A stretch of DNA of 64,000 bases from Plasmodium relictum (taxonomy: Eukaryota > Apicomplexa > Aconoidasida > Haemosporida > Plasmodiidae). The stretch covers positions 124,001 to 188,000 of the forward strand of contig NC_041682.1 of the NCBI RefSeq assembly GCF_900005765.1, written 5' to 3'. Made by a program: the position numbers and the translations under genes. This document shows positions 20,891-32,349 of the stretch, piece after piece; within the stretch, counting starts at the first letter, position 1; each line of letters starts with the position of its first letter. Below the pieces are notes generated by a model, which worked only from the letters and a program-made list of their open reading frames with translations, did not search any database and was not told the DNA's origin.

Positions 20891-21672
20891 ATGATTAACG
20901 ATTTAAATAAAAAAAAGAAAAAAAAAAAAAGAAATGAAATAACAATTGAAACTATTCAAAAAGAACATTCGCCAATTTTAAAAAAAAAGAATATAGATAT
21001 TTATATTACATCTGACAAACCAATTAAGATTTATTATGATAGAATTTTAAAAATATTAAATAGTACAAAACAAGTAGATAGCATTATTGAAGGAGATAAT
21101 AAAATTAATAATTCTTTTGTATCAAATGATGAAATTCATATATATGCAGTTGGTTCCAATATAATCAAAGCTTCTTATTTAATTCAAGATATAGTTAAGC
21201 ATTATTATCAGCTTTTAAAAAATATTCAAGATTCTTCTATGAAAAACAAAAAAAAAGACATTGATATTTCTTCCTTCATAGATATTAAAATAAATAGTAA
21301 AACTCTTATTGTGAATGATAATATAATTTTAAATAAGTTTTTGATTAAAGAAGAATTTTTAAGTGATAACTTTGATGATTTAATAAATTTTTCTAAACAA
21401 TCATATAACCCAAATATTCATAAGTATATTGAAGTTAGTTTCCATTTTATTCATATTATGTATCTATATTTATTTATTTATATTTATATACACATTTATT
21501 TATTTGTTTAGTGTATAATTTAGTAAGAGTTATTCTATAGTTTAATTCATTTTAGCAGTAAGCATATTTTCTCTCATTTTACTTTTTTATTTTTTTTTTT
21601 TTTTAGAAAAATAAAGAAAGGAGACTTACAAATGTTATTATTTCATTAAAAAAAAAGAATTTCGAATCATAA
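20891..21672 (+). CDS. Alba-fold nucleic-acid-binding protein, two exons, 202 aa
   Basis: Exon 1 is 20891-21433 and exon 2 is 21607-21672. The intron has GTTAGT at its donor and a T-rich run ending ATTTTAG-type at its acceptor, phase 0. Splicing replaces an implausible Tyr/Ile tail with KNKERRLTNVIISLKKK, which fits the last Alba strand. The Alba core is visible as DIYITSDKPIKIYYDRILK, then DEIHIYAVGSNIIKASYLIQ, the conserved strand-Gly-helix unit. The N-terminus is Lys-rich, and about 60 residues (118-178) separate the core from the final strand, a longer gap than in standard Alba proteins. The pattern strand-insert-(K/R)-R-x-x-N/T-x-I recalls the RNase P/MRP subunit Rpp20/Pop7 as much as the Plasmodium ALBA family. 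It is probably an RNA-binding subunit. It sits between two putative RNA-binding repeat proteins. Confidence 0.65.
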
Positions 21673-22237
21673 AAGTTTATTTTTTCATATTAAGATTTTT
21701 ATAATTTTTTTTTAAAGAAATTATTTCTTTATATTTTTTCTTATGAACTTAAAAATCTTAATTATGATAAAAAAAAAAATTAAAATGTAAATATTTTTAC
21801 TTTTAAATATTCATAAAAAAGGGAAATTTAAATAAAACGTTCGGAAGTAAATTTCTATTTTCATAAATTAGGTTAAAAAAATATTAGGTTTTAAAACTTC
21901 TTTAATTAAAAATAAATCATGAATATAAAGTTTATATTATACTAAAAAATTATATGAAATAATAAAAATATTTCTTATAAAAAAAAAAAAAAAATACAAA
22001 ATAAATGTACAAATAATGATAATTAAAATAATTTCTCTAAACATTTTTTCTTTTTTTTTTATGAGACCCTTATTTAAATATGTTTTCTTTAAATTTAACT
22101 ATAAAAAAATTAAAAAAATAAATATATGATTACAGTATAATAAATTTAATTGAAATAAGACGACATACTTTTTTATTTCTCTTAACTATATTTTTGTTAT
22201 ATTTAAAAAAAAAAATATATTTTTTTTTTGTTCTTTT
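21673..22237. other. Intergenic spacer, no gene seen
   Basis: 565 bp of A+T-rich DNA lies between two plus-strand genes. It contains the promoter of the second helical-repeat gene; no distinct motif is seen. Confidence 0.55.
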
Positions 22238-25200
22238 ATGAATTTTCATAAAGAAATAAAGAAATGGGTAGAACAAAAAAAACATTTAAAAAAACTAAAA
22301 AGAGGTAATTATTTTTTTTTTAAAAATAAAGTTAAAAAATCACTTTTTGGAAACATATCAAATAATAATTATGTAAAAGAAAAAGTATCTAATGAAACAA
22401 ATGTAAAAAAATGTAGCTTTTTATCTAATAAAAGCATAAATCATTTACTATACAATGATAGAAATCATTGTAACAATTCCTCTTTTTATGAGGATTATCA
22501 CAAAAGGGATTATCAAGAAACTAATATTTATTATTTAAAAAGTATTATATTAAATTTAAACAGTATACATTATTTATTTTATAAAAACGATGATATTTAT
22601 TTAAAATTATCTCAGATATTTCAAGAAGAATTGCGGCGCTTAAAATTAATACTTAATCTAGAACAAGAAAAAAAATTCATCATATCTAATGAGCTTTATC
22701 ATAAAAATAAAATTTCTATAAACTCTTGTAGTTTAAATTTAGTTGATATAATCAATTTATTTAACTTTTATATATATATAGAAAAATATTATTTCTATTT
22801 TTTTTATATAATTTTAAGTACAATTGAAAAATTTCAGGATCTTTCAAATGTTAATGACACTATATCTATCAATTTTCTAAAATCTTGTTTAAAATTAAAA
22901 AAAGAAATAAATAAAAATTTTGATATAAGTGAGTATAAACATTACATGAGGAAAAGAAAAAAAAATAATTACACTATTTTTCAAAATTACTTTTATCTTA
23001 TGAAAAATAACATTTTTACCAAAAACAATATTCATACTTTATCCCATGTTGCAAAGGACTACCAAATATTTTCTTTCTTAAATAATAGTAATAAAAAAAG
23101 GAAATATATACACTTTATTTGTCTAAAAAAAAAATGTTATGAAAATATAAATTATTCAAAATTTAAGAAAAGAAAACATAAAGATTTAATGATAAAATGT
23201 GATTATTTTATAGAAAAATGCATTTTTTTATTTTTAAATAAAGACATGGACATAAGTATTTTCACAAAATATATTAAAATACTTCAAAATATAAACATAT
23301 ATAATAATAATTTTATAAGTTTAATAAAAAATTATCTAAAGAAGAATTATGAATATTTTACCACTGAAGAACTTATATTTGTGATAAAGTATTTAATGAA
23401 AATGAAAGAGCCATGTAAAGAATATAAAATATCTTTTGGTTGTATAAAAACAGATATTTACAAAAATATAAATGACTATAACATAATAGATATTGATAAC
23501 ATTATTTCCATTTTTTCAAAAAACAATTATTATGATGAGAAATGTTTAGATATTATTACGAATTATATCATAGAGAATTTAAACAAAGTGAATTCGAATA
23601 CACTTGTTAAAATTATAATCAATTTATATAATTTGAATTATAAAAATAATGAATTATTATATACAATGCTGAATAAATATAATCCTCTTATTAGAAATAG
23701 CAGGAAAAAATCAAATATAAACAACTTCTTTTTAAAAAAAACAAAATTAATATATAAAAAGAAAAAGGATATGAGCGTACATCAAAATAAAATATTGAAA
23801 CCTTCCCATGATAATACTGTTTGTCATAATTCAAATTCTATCAATATAAAAACTAAAGAAAATATTTCAAATAGTAAATATTTTAGAAATTTTGATGATA
23901 TAAAAGTTAAAGAATTATTATTATTTATAAAAATATTAATAGAAAACAATATATATATAGATAACAAATGGTCTCAATATTTTTTTTCATTAGTTAAAAG
24001 TAAATTTCTTTTCATTAAAAAAAAAGATTTTTATTTATTATGTTTTGCATTGCTGCATTTAGAATCTAGGGAAGTTTTTTCTAATTTTTTCCTTTTATCT
24101 AGTAAATATAATATATTTAAAAAATATTCTATGCAAAAATTATTTTCATTAAATGATTTATCTTCTATAATTCAAATTACTTTATTATTTAGCTTTCATA
24201 TATATAGATATAATAGTGATGTGTTTTTATTATTATTTTTTTATGTTCTCGATCAATTTTATAAAAGTTGCAAATATGAGAAGAAAGATAAACATCAAGA
24301 AGACCAACAAAGCTTTACAAAAGAAGAGAAATTATTTAATATTTCTTATAGAGACGATAAAGAAAATATGCTTCAAAATAATGAGGAGAATGTATATATG
24401 CATGATTTAAAAATATATGAAAGAAATAAGAATAATAAATATAGGAAAAAAAAAGAAAAAAAAAAAAGGGATGAATTAAAAAATAAAATAATGAAAATTA
24501 CAATACCATCATGTGATCAAATAAAAGAAAACATTTCTTTCCAAAGTTTATTTCAAATGGAAGATAAAATACAAGAAGTATTTCAAAACGGTAATTTAAA
24601 ATATTCTCAAAATGAAGAAACAAATGAAAATAAAGAAACAATCAATAAAAATAAACATATAAAGAAGAACAATGGTCTGCTAATAGATAATATTCATATA
24701 AAAAAAAATAAGACTTTAATTAGTAATAATTCATTTACCAAAAACAAACAAAATATATATAGAAATGAGGAATATATGAATATCAATTTCAACAATTTTA
24801 CTCATTATGATAATAATATTAAAAATGAAAAGGTAGAATTATGTAATAATGAAAATAAATATGATGGGGATATTATTATTAATAATAATAGTAGTCTTTT
24901 ATATTGTGAAGATTCTTTAATAAACAATAAGAAATTAATTAAAGAGAACAATAGTGAATTTTTTTTTCATACAAATTATAAGAATGAAAATTCTGAAAAA
25001 CTATTAAATTACTATACAAATGATTATTTTAATAAATTAAGAGATTCGCGTCATATAATTATAATTATAAACAATTTTTATTTTAATTACATAATAAGAG
25101 CCTGTAAAAATAGTAATAAAAATAATTTTTTTCAAAATACCAATGAAAATTATTTGTTAAATAAACTAAGGTATAAACATTTGTCATTAATTTATAAAAC

Positions 25201-25511
25201 TTATGAATTGTGCTCGTCTTATATTAGCATGTCTTTGGAAACAATAAAAATTATGAACAATAACAAAAACATCCTTTCTTCTAAATTTCATAAACAAATA
25301 CTATCTATCTTAAGACAACTTGTAAGTTGTTTAAAAATAAAAATACACATATTAATTATATTTCTTAACTATATATTATCAAATATATTCATTCTATAAT
25401 AAACAAATAATATATTTTTTTTTTTTTTAGGATTCAAAAAATGAAATAATAAGTGAATATGTTCAGTACCCATTTCAAATAGATATTTGCATAAAAAGAA
25501 AATTTGTTTAA
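22238..25511 (+). CDS. Second large helical-repeat (HPR/RAP-like) protein, two exons, 1054 aa
   Basis: Exon 1 is 22238-25321 and exon 2 is 25431-25511. The donor is an excellent GTAAGT at 25322, and the acceptor is a poly-T run ending in AG at 25430; phase 0. Splicing changes the tail from a hydrophobic read-through to ILRQLDSKNEIISEY and PFQIDICIKRKF. This gives the same closing block as the other repeat gene: S-K-F-H-K-Q-I-L-S-I-L-R-Q-L ... Y-P-F-Q-I-D. The body has Leu/Ile/Tyr-rich helical repeats (for example LIFVIKYLMKMKEPCK, NTLVKIIINLYNLNYKN) broken by a long Lys/Asn-rich insertion at about residues 700-930. The N-terminus is rich in Lys with few acid residues, possibly organelle-targeting. 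The closing block normally precedes a RAP domain, but none follows. Likely organellar RNA metabolism, by family resemblance only. Confidence 0.6.
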
Positions 25512-25863
25512 CTTTCGGTCTCATTTTTTTTTTTTTTTATGTATCAATGATAAAATACTTTTTCACATATTTGTTTTCAGATTAATATGAGAAAATAATT
25601 TATATATATTTAAAGATTTACTAAATTATTTCATATATTTTTAAAGATTTTTTTAAATATAAGCATATGAATTTATATATATTTCTTTTTTTATTTTATT
25701 TTTTTTTTATAGTGAAAATTTCTATCTTAATATACTTAAAAATATAAAATATAATAAATAACAATTATAAGTTACAAATTTAAAGAATCAATATGTTATT
25801 TCAATTTTTTAAATAAAATTTTAAAACGTTACATATATATATATATTTAAGATAACATATTTT
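25512..25863. other. Convergent 3' spacer
   Basis: 352 bp of A+T-rich DNA lies between the stops of the second helical-repeat gene and the Snf2-type gene. No gene is seen; it probably carries both 3' UTRs. Confidence 0.6.
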
Positions 25864-28800
25864 TTATCCATTTAAGGATGCTTTTATTTTTTTATTTTTT
25901 TCTTCTTTTGTTTCATTTATACTATGTTTTCTTTTTCCCTTCTTCGAGAAATATTTATTTGTTGAGTTTATAGGAGAATATGTATCAAATGGGCTTTCTT
26001 TTCTACTTAGGGTTCTCATATTATTTGGAATATCCTTTTTACTTAAACTTCTCATATTATAGGGATTACCCACTTTACTAGTACTTTCATTTTTATCTAA
26101 ATTTTCTTTTCTAATTAAACTCCTCATTTTATTGGGTGCTTCTATTTTATCCATTTCTTCCTTTTTATTTTCCATTTTATTTGAATTTTCTTTTTTACAT
26201 GAAGTCTCTGTTTCGCTTTCATTTTCTATTTTTTCTTTACTCTTCATTTTTAAAAAGGATTTTTCATTGCTTGAACATTTTGAAGAAGAAGCATCTATTA
26301 ATTTTAAGAATTGTTTCTCTGTTAATTTTTCTTCCTCCATTAAGTTTGTATTTATAACTTTTCTTTTTCTTTTAAGACTTATTTCGTGCATTTCATTGGA
26401 GTCTTCATAAAATAGATATGATGGTAATTCTTCTTTATTAATTAATTTGTTTGATTTAATTAATATCCTTTCAATTTCATTTTGATTTTTTTCTTTTAGT
26501 ATAAAACTATAATAATCCTCTTCTCCATTTTCGTTTACTTCATTGTTATCAACTAAATTAATTTTTTCATTCATTTCTTCATCTAATGATGGATTATTTT
26601 CTATATTATTTTTTTTATATAAATTATGCATATCTGTTTCTAATTTTTTATCTAAAGAATTTGATACATCACTTTGAGAATTTTCTATTTCTATTTCTTC
26701 TTCATCCTTAGATCCTTCTTCATATTTTAAATCGTTATCATATTTTCTTTTTTTTAAATTATTTTTATTTTTGTATATCATTTTCTCTTTTTTCGTTTCT
26801 TCTTGCATATTTCCATTTTTTTCTCTTTTTATTTCATCCTTTTTTAAATCGCATTCACTTTCATTATCTCTTTTTTCTTCCTTTTCTGATCCGGTATATT
26901 TCATATTTTCCTCTTTTTTTTTATCGATATATTCATTTTCTTCTAAATTTTGTTCTTTATTTTCATTTTCATCTGTTTCTTCATCCTCATTTTGATAATC
27001 ATCCTCTTTTTCTTCTTTCTTTTTAATATCCCTCAAGTATGGATTATTTTCTTCTTTTTCATCTTCACTCATATAAGTAAATTGATTATTACTTTCATTC
27101 TCATGATTCACCAAATTTAAAAGAGAATAATAATATTCTCCAAAATAGTTTTTATCAAAATTATGAAAATATTCTAATTCTTCTTCACTTCTTCCCATAT
27201 AATAATTTAATAGTAAAGGGTTAGTAGGTTGTATTGTAATATTACTGTTTTGATTTCTTTGAATAATATTTTTTAATTTGTTTTGTCTGTCTTCATCATT
27301 ATATATTTTATTAAATAAACCTGCTTGTATAACTTTATCATTAATACTTAGCTTGTGTTGTGCTTTTTTGAAAACTAACTGCTCTACCCCAGATAGTGTT
27401 ATAAATCGAAAAACTTTGACAACGTTTTTTTGCCCTATTCTATGACACCTACACATTGCTTGTATATCTTGATGAGGATTGAAATCACTATCAAAAATTA
27501 TGACAGTATCAGCAGTCTGCAAATTTAAACCTAAACTTCCTGATCTCGTAGATAATATAAATATCATTGTGTCCTTATTTCCACCGTTAGATTCATCATC
27601 ATTAACATTTTCATTATGCTTTATTTTTTTACTATCTTCACTTTGATTTTCATTTTCATGTTCATTTATACTTTCATGTTTGTTTTCATACTCATTTTTA
27701 TCATCATCCTTATTTTTATTTTCATCATTTGAATTGTCTTGTATATTATCTATCTTGTTAAATTCATCAATAATTTTTTTTCTCTCTTGCAATCCTATAT
27801 TTCCGTCTAACCTATGATATTTATATCCTCTAAATTCTAAATAGTCACATAAAATGTTCATTAATTTAGTCATTTGAGAAAATATTAAAACTTTATGTTT
27901 AAATTTTAAAAGTTTAGGTAGCATTCTATCTAATACTTCAAATTTTCCGCTACATTTTATCATCATATCATCAATTTCATAATCATATAAAAATAGATAT
28001 GGATGGTTAACAATTTTTCTTAATTGCATAACAATATTTTGAAAATTTTTAGTAGTAATAGAACCATTATTATTAACCTGTTTAAATCCTTTTGTTTGTA
28101 TTTGTTTATATAAAATCTTTTGATACAGAGATAATTCTATATGCACATTGTATTCATATTTCTTAGGTAATGATTTTAACACATCTTTCTTAACTCTTCT
28201 TAACATAAATGGTAACAGAACACTGTGTAATCTATTAATAATTAATAATTGTTCTTCTTCTGTTATTGTTTCATACACATCCTTTTCATTATGCAATGGT
28301 CTAACAAACCATTTCTCAAAATCAACACAAGAGGAAAATATTTTAGGAAGAAGAAAATTAAGAAGGGACCAAAGTTCGGATAAATTATTTTGTAATGGGG
28401 TTCCTGTTAATAGTACACGATACTTACTTTTAAATTCAGATAGAATTGAATGAAATCGTGATTTATTATTTTTCATACGATGTCCTTCATCAACTACTAT
28501 GTAATTCCATGATATTTTCATCAGAAATGTTTTTTCTTTTATAATAAAATCAAATGTAGTTAAACATATATCAAAGTCACTCTCCACTAGTTGTCTTGCT
28601 ATGCTTTTTCTTTCTAATTTACTACCTCTATAAGTAATTACATTTAAAGATGGACACCATCTGCTAAATTCACTAAGCCAATTTGGAAGAGTAGATAATG
28701 GAACAATAATTAAATTCTTAACATTGATATTGTTTTTAAACTCCTTTAAATATGCAAATAGGCTTATGGTTTGAATTGTTTTTCCTAAACCCATTTCATC

Positions 28801-30873
28801 AGCCAATATGCCATGCAAATTATTATTATATAAAGAGATTAACCATTCTAATCCTTCTAACTGATACTTCATTAAAGTACCTCCAGTTAAAATAGATGGT
28901 TGCTTTACTTTTTCCTTAACAGTATGAGAAACATTATAATATTTTTCTCTAGCATTTTTATAATTCGATTTTTGTAAACCTTTCATATTTTCTTCATAGT
29001 CTATTTTATCCTCACTATCAACATTATTTTTTTCATTAAATGTGTCTTTTTTTTGATGCAAAACATTTTTAGACATATTATTGAGAAACTCTTCCGTTAT
29101 ATCTAATAATTCTTGTAATCTTTTGTTTTTTGCTGTTTTTATTAATTTAATGTATGCATCCATATCATTTTCTTTTAATAGTCTCATTCTTTCTTTTTCT
29201 TCTTTTTCTAATATAACTTTTCTTTTTTGTTCTATTGCTTTCATTTGATTATAACACAATTTAGCAATACTTTTCTTATTTCTCCTTTTTTCTTCATGTA
29301 ACAAAGTTATATAATTATTATGCTTTTTTAAATTATTCCAATTAGATGTTAATATATATTGTTTTAAACTTGTCATTTTATTATGTATTTTAGAGTTTTT
29401 TTGAATACTTTTTATGTATTCTTCCAAATTATTTTTAACAACTATATCTATTTTCTTTGCATCTTGATTGAAATTTAATGCCACTTTATTTTTATCTAAA
29501 ATTTTCTTCGTTGGTTCTCTTTTATCAATTTTTTTTTCTTTTTTTGTATCATAAAGTTTATCAAAAATAGCATCTACTCTGTTTTTATTTCTCCGTGATT
29601 TATAAGCAAATATGTTAGATATCGGCTGATTTTTATAGTTAGAATTGTTCATACCTTTTATTGGTATTTTCATTGGTTGACTTTCATTAATTATATAAAA
29701 TCCAAACATTGAGTTAATAACGTCTGACCTTAATTTTTTTTGATTTAATTCTATTTTTTTAAAATTATTTTTATCTGAAAGAAAATTTTTTATTAATGTC
29801 ATTGTATTTTCAAGATCACATCTAATCCTTTTATCACCTTTTGATGTAAGGGCCATATTTAATAAATTTTCAAAAAAATCTAAATTAAAATTAGCCATCA
29901 TATTATATCGTATAAATATTTGATCTACATACCTAAAATAAATGTTTTTTGCCTTTTCTAATTTTTTAAGCTCAGATAATTCTTCTTCATCAAATTTTGT
30001 ATTTTTTAAAATTTCTTCATCTGATGTACCAGAGTTTTCAGAAATATCCTCGTCACAATTGGATGAATCAGAAAATAAGTAACTACTTTGAGAAGATCCT
30101 TTTGAATTTTTAGAGCATTTAGATGAAATTGAACAATCGGAGCATGAAGAAGAAAGGGTGGAACTAGAAGATAAGGATGTAGTGTCCTTTATTGGGAACT
30201 CAGTTAATTTTTCGTGAGTAAGTAGTTTATTACACTTTAATTCGTTACTTAATGAATTATTCAATTTATTATGTGATGAAGCCTTTTTACATTTTTCTTT
30301 TTTTTTTCTTTTTTTTATATTATCTTTATATCTTAAATATTTTAGCTTTAATCCTATATCCATTAATTTATCTACCTTATTATTTTTATTATTAAAATTT
30401 AATTCGTCATATAGGCATATTACATTAATGTGCTCATTAATATAATCATTCAAAGCACGGGTAACAAAGATCTTATTATCTTTTCTAATTTTTAAGTGCT
30501 CACTTAAGTATAAGTATTCAGAAAAATCCGAATTATCAGTAGGTTCGATTACTCTTTTTTTTTCTAGATCTGTCTTTTTATTCATAGTATATGGCATGCC
30601 TTCGTTCATTTCTTCTCCTGTATTTTCATTTGTCTTATAAGTTATGTTTACATTATTTTTTTTCCCTGCTGCATTTTCTTTATTATTACATATCATATCT
30701 TCCTTAGGAATTTTATCACAAATCAAATTTTTATTCATAGTACATACTATGTCTTTTTCATTTTTTTCATTCATGTTTTTGCACAAATTTTCATCTGGAA
30801 TTTCTTTGGACACTTTAAAAATAGTGTCATTAGATTTATTTATTTCTATAATATCGCTACTAATATTCATCAT
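25864..30873 (-). CDS. Snf2/BRG1-type chromatin-remodelling ATPase, 1669 aa
   Basis: The gene is a single exon starting with two Met codons (30873). A Ser-rich then acidic N-terminal region (residues 232-290) precedes an HSA-like basic helix (about 505-560) and a post-HSA block with YIKLIKTAKNKRLQELL, which places it with Snf2/Sth1/BRG1 rather than ISWI. The ATPase begins near 670 with L-M-K-Y-Q-L-E-G-L-E-W-L. Walker A is DEMGLGKTIQT (about 691), motif II is D-E-G-H followed by R-M-K-N (about 795, BRM-type), and LLTGTPLQNNLSELW follows. The helicase C lobe has VLIFSQMTKLMNIL, STRSGSLGLNLQTADTV and CHRIGQ (about 1147). A 60-residue Asn/Asp/Glu insertion interrupts that lobe between HRLDGN and the STRSG motif. 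I see no bromodomain. The last 400 residues are charged, with a degenerate N-M-R-S-L repeat. It probably slides or ejects nucleosomes. Confidence 0.9.
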   Translation of the reverse strand: MMNISSDIIEINKSNDTIFKVSKEIPDENLCKNMNEKNEKDIVCTMNKNLICDKIPKEDMICNNKENAAGKKNNVNITYKTNENTGEEMNEGMPYTMNKKTDLEKKRVIEPTDNSDFSEYLYLSEHLKIRKDNKIFVTRALNDYINEHINVICLYDELNFNNKNNKVDKLMDIGLKLKYLRYKDNIKKRKKKEKCKKASSHNKLNNSLSNELKCNKLLTHEKLTEFPIKDTTSLSSSSTLSSSCSDCSISSKCSKNSKGSSQSSYLFSDSSNCDEDISENSGTSDEEILKNTKFDEEELSELKKLEKAKNIYFRYVDQIFIRYNMMANFNLDFFENLLNMALTSKGDKRIRCDLENTMTLIKNFLSDKNNFKKIELNQKKLRSDVINSMFGFYIINESQPMKIPIKGMNNSNYKNQPISNIFAYKSRRNKNRVDAIFDKLYDTKKEKKIDKREPTKKILDKNKVALNFNQDAKKIDIVVKNNLEEYIKSIQKNSKIHNKMTSLKQYILTSNWNNLKKHNNYITLLHEEKRRNKKSIAKLCYNQMKAIEQKRKVILEKEEKERMRLLKENDMDAYIKLIKTAKNKRLQELLDITEEFLNNMSKNVLHQKKDTFNEKNNVDSEDKIDYEENMKGLQKSNYKNAREKYYNVSHTVKEKVKQPSILTGGTLMKYQLEGLEWLISLYNNNLHGILADEMGLGKTIQTISLFAYLKEFKNNINVKNLIIVPLSTLPNWLSEFSRWCPSLNVITYRGSKLERKSIARQLVESDFDICLTTFDFIIKEKTFLMKISWNYIVVDEGHRMKNNKSRFHSILSEFKSKYRVLLTGTPLQNNLSELWSLLNFLLPKIFSSCVDFEKWFVRPLHNEKDVYETITEEEQLLIINRLHSVLLPFMLRRVKKDVLKSLPKKYEYNVHIELSLYQKILYKQIQTKGFKQVNNNGSITTKNFQNIVMQLRKIVNHPYLFLYDYEIDDMMIKCSGKFEVLDRMLPKLLKFKHKVLIFSQMTKLMNILCDYLEFRGYKYHRLDGNIGLQERKKIIDEFNKIDNIQDNSNDENKNKDDDKNEYENKHESINEHENENQSEDSKKIKHNENVNDDESNGGNKDTMIFILSTRSGSLGLNLQTADTVIIFDSDFNPHQDIQAMCRCHRIGQKNVVKVFRFITLSGVEQLVFKKAQHKLSINDKVIQAGLFNKIYNDEDRQNKLKNIIQRNQNSNITIQPTNPLLLNYYMGRSEEELEYFHNFDKNYFGEYYYSLLNLVNHENESNNQFTYMSEDEKEENNPYLRDIKKKEEKEDDYQNEDEETDENENKEQNLEENEYIDKKKEENMKYTGSEKEEKRDNESECDLKKDEIKREKNGNMQEETKKEKMIYKNKNNLKKRKYDNDLKYEEGSKDEEEIEIENSQSDVSNSLDKKLETDMHNLYKKNNIENNPSLDEEMNEKINLVDNNEVNENGEEDYYSFILKEKNQNEIERILIKSNKLINKEELPSYLFYEDSNEMHEISLKRKRKVINTNLMEEEKLTEKQFLKLIDASSSKCSSNEKSFLKMKSKEKIENESETETSCKKENSNKMENKKEEMDKIEAPNKMRSLIRKENLDKNESTSKVGNPYNMRSLSKKDIPNNMRTLSRKESPFDTYSPINSTNKYFSKKGKRKHSINETKEEKNKKIKASLNG

Positions 30874-32349
30874 AAAAAAAAAGAATTTAATTTTTTTTAA
30901 AAAAATATATAAGCAATGTTACAAAAAAAGAAAAAAAAAAACTGTATAAATATTTATATATATATATATGTGTGCGTGTGTTTAAAATGCTAGTGTGCTT
31001 TCAAATATAATGTAAGCACTTATGGAATATTTTATTTTAATTTTTTATGTTTTAACATAACACATAATAAAATAGACAATACTTCTTTTAAGTAGTTTTA
31101 TTTCTTAATTAAAAAAATGCAAAATTCAGTTTAAAAAAAATATAAAAAATACAATAATAAAGAACTGAAAAAAACTTTAACATTAAAATTTTATATTCAA
31201 TTGTTTATAAAAATCGAGTAATGTTAAAAGTGAAATGAAAATTTTTTATTCATATTAATTATATATCAAATATAAAAAGAAAATAATAGAATTAAAAGAA
31301 AAGAAAATAAGTATATTTAATTAAATAAAATGAATAAGGTTAAAAAAAAAAAAAAAAAAGAAAAAAAAAACATTTAAAAATACTAATCATAGAAATTTAA
31401 ATAAAAAAATAAAAATTTTAATTTTTAATTATTTTTTCTTCTATATGTATTTTTACTTATTACAAATTATTTTATATCAAACAATATGATAAGTGTTTTT
31501 GTATTATATAGTATTTTGTTTTTTTATTTTTCTATTATGTTTTCAAGATATATATTTTCATAAGAAAAAAATAACCTAATAAGATTTCTACTTTCCTTAA
31601 TAATAAATAAAATAATATAGTAATTGTAAATTACACTTATTTTTAACATACGAAAAATATTAATTCAATATGAAGAAACAAATAAACAAAAAAAAAAAAA
31701 AATTATATTTTTTTGTATTCTCTTTTATTCTTTTTCACAAATGACAAATAGAAATAATAAAAATTATTTAATGCTTCATTACATATTCACATGGAATTAT
31801 TTAAAATATTATAAAATATATATGAAATATGAAGACATTAATTTAAATTTTTTATATTTAAAATGTATACACAAAAAAAAAAAAAAAAATAAAAAATTAA
31901 ATAGAATAATAATAAAATATATCGTGCATTTCTATGAATGTGTAATAAAAAAAAAAAAAAATAATAAAATTACATAAAATAAAACCTTAAAAATATAAAA
32001 TTTTTTTTACTTATTCTTTAAAATTTTCATTATAATTTTATTTTATATTTTAGAACATATTTATTATGTTTGTATTACCCTTTTTTTTTATCATACGCGA
32101 TGTCTATTTTTTTTTTTTAAATGAAAAACCATCCTGAAAAAAAAATATTATTTTCATCCTTTAACAATTTTTTTTTTTAATGCATTTAGTTCTATTCTAA
32201 AATTCTTAAATGTTTTTAATTAAAAAATAAATTAGTTATTTTTTCTTTATAATTTCTTTATATAAAAATTTTTTTTTTTTATTGAAAAATAAAAAGAATT
32301 TATGTATGCATATTTTTCTCTTTATTTAAAGTAATAACTTTTAATTAAA
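30874..32349. promoter_or_regulatory. Divergent region between Snf2-type and DHHC genes
   Basis: 1.48 kb of A+T-rich DNA with strong poly(A) tracts (about 31343-31372, 31681-31702). The open stretch at 31741-31977 is Lys/Asn/Tyr low complexity and could not be joined in phase to the DHHC exons, so it is not called. A short (AT)n tract and GT-rich tgtgcgtgtg lie just upstream of the Snf2-type start. Confidence 0.45.

Noticed and set aside
31741-31977. 78-residue frame considered as first exon of the DHHC gene
   Set aside because: No in-phase donor links it to the DHHC exons, whereas the exon at 32350 does fit and supplies the first membrane helix.
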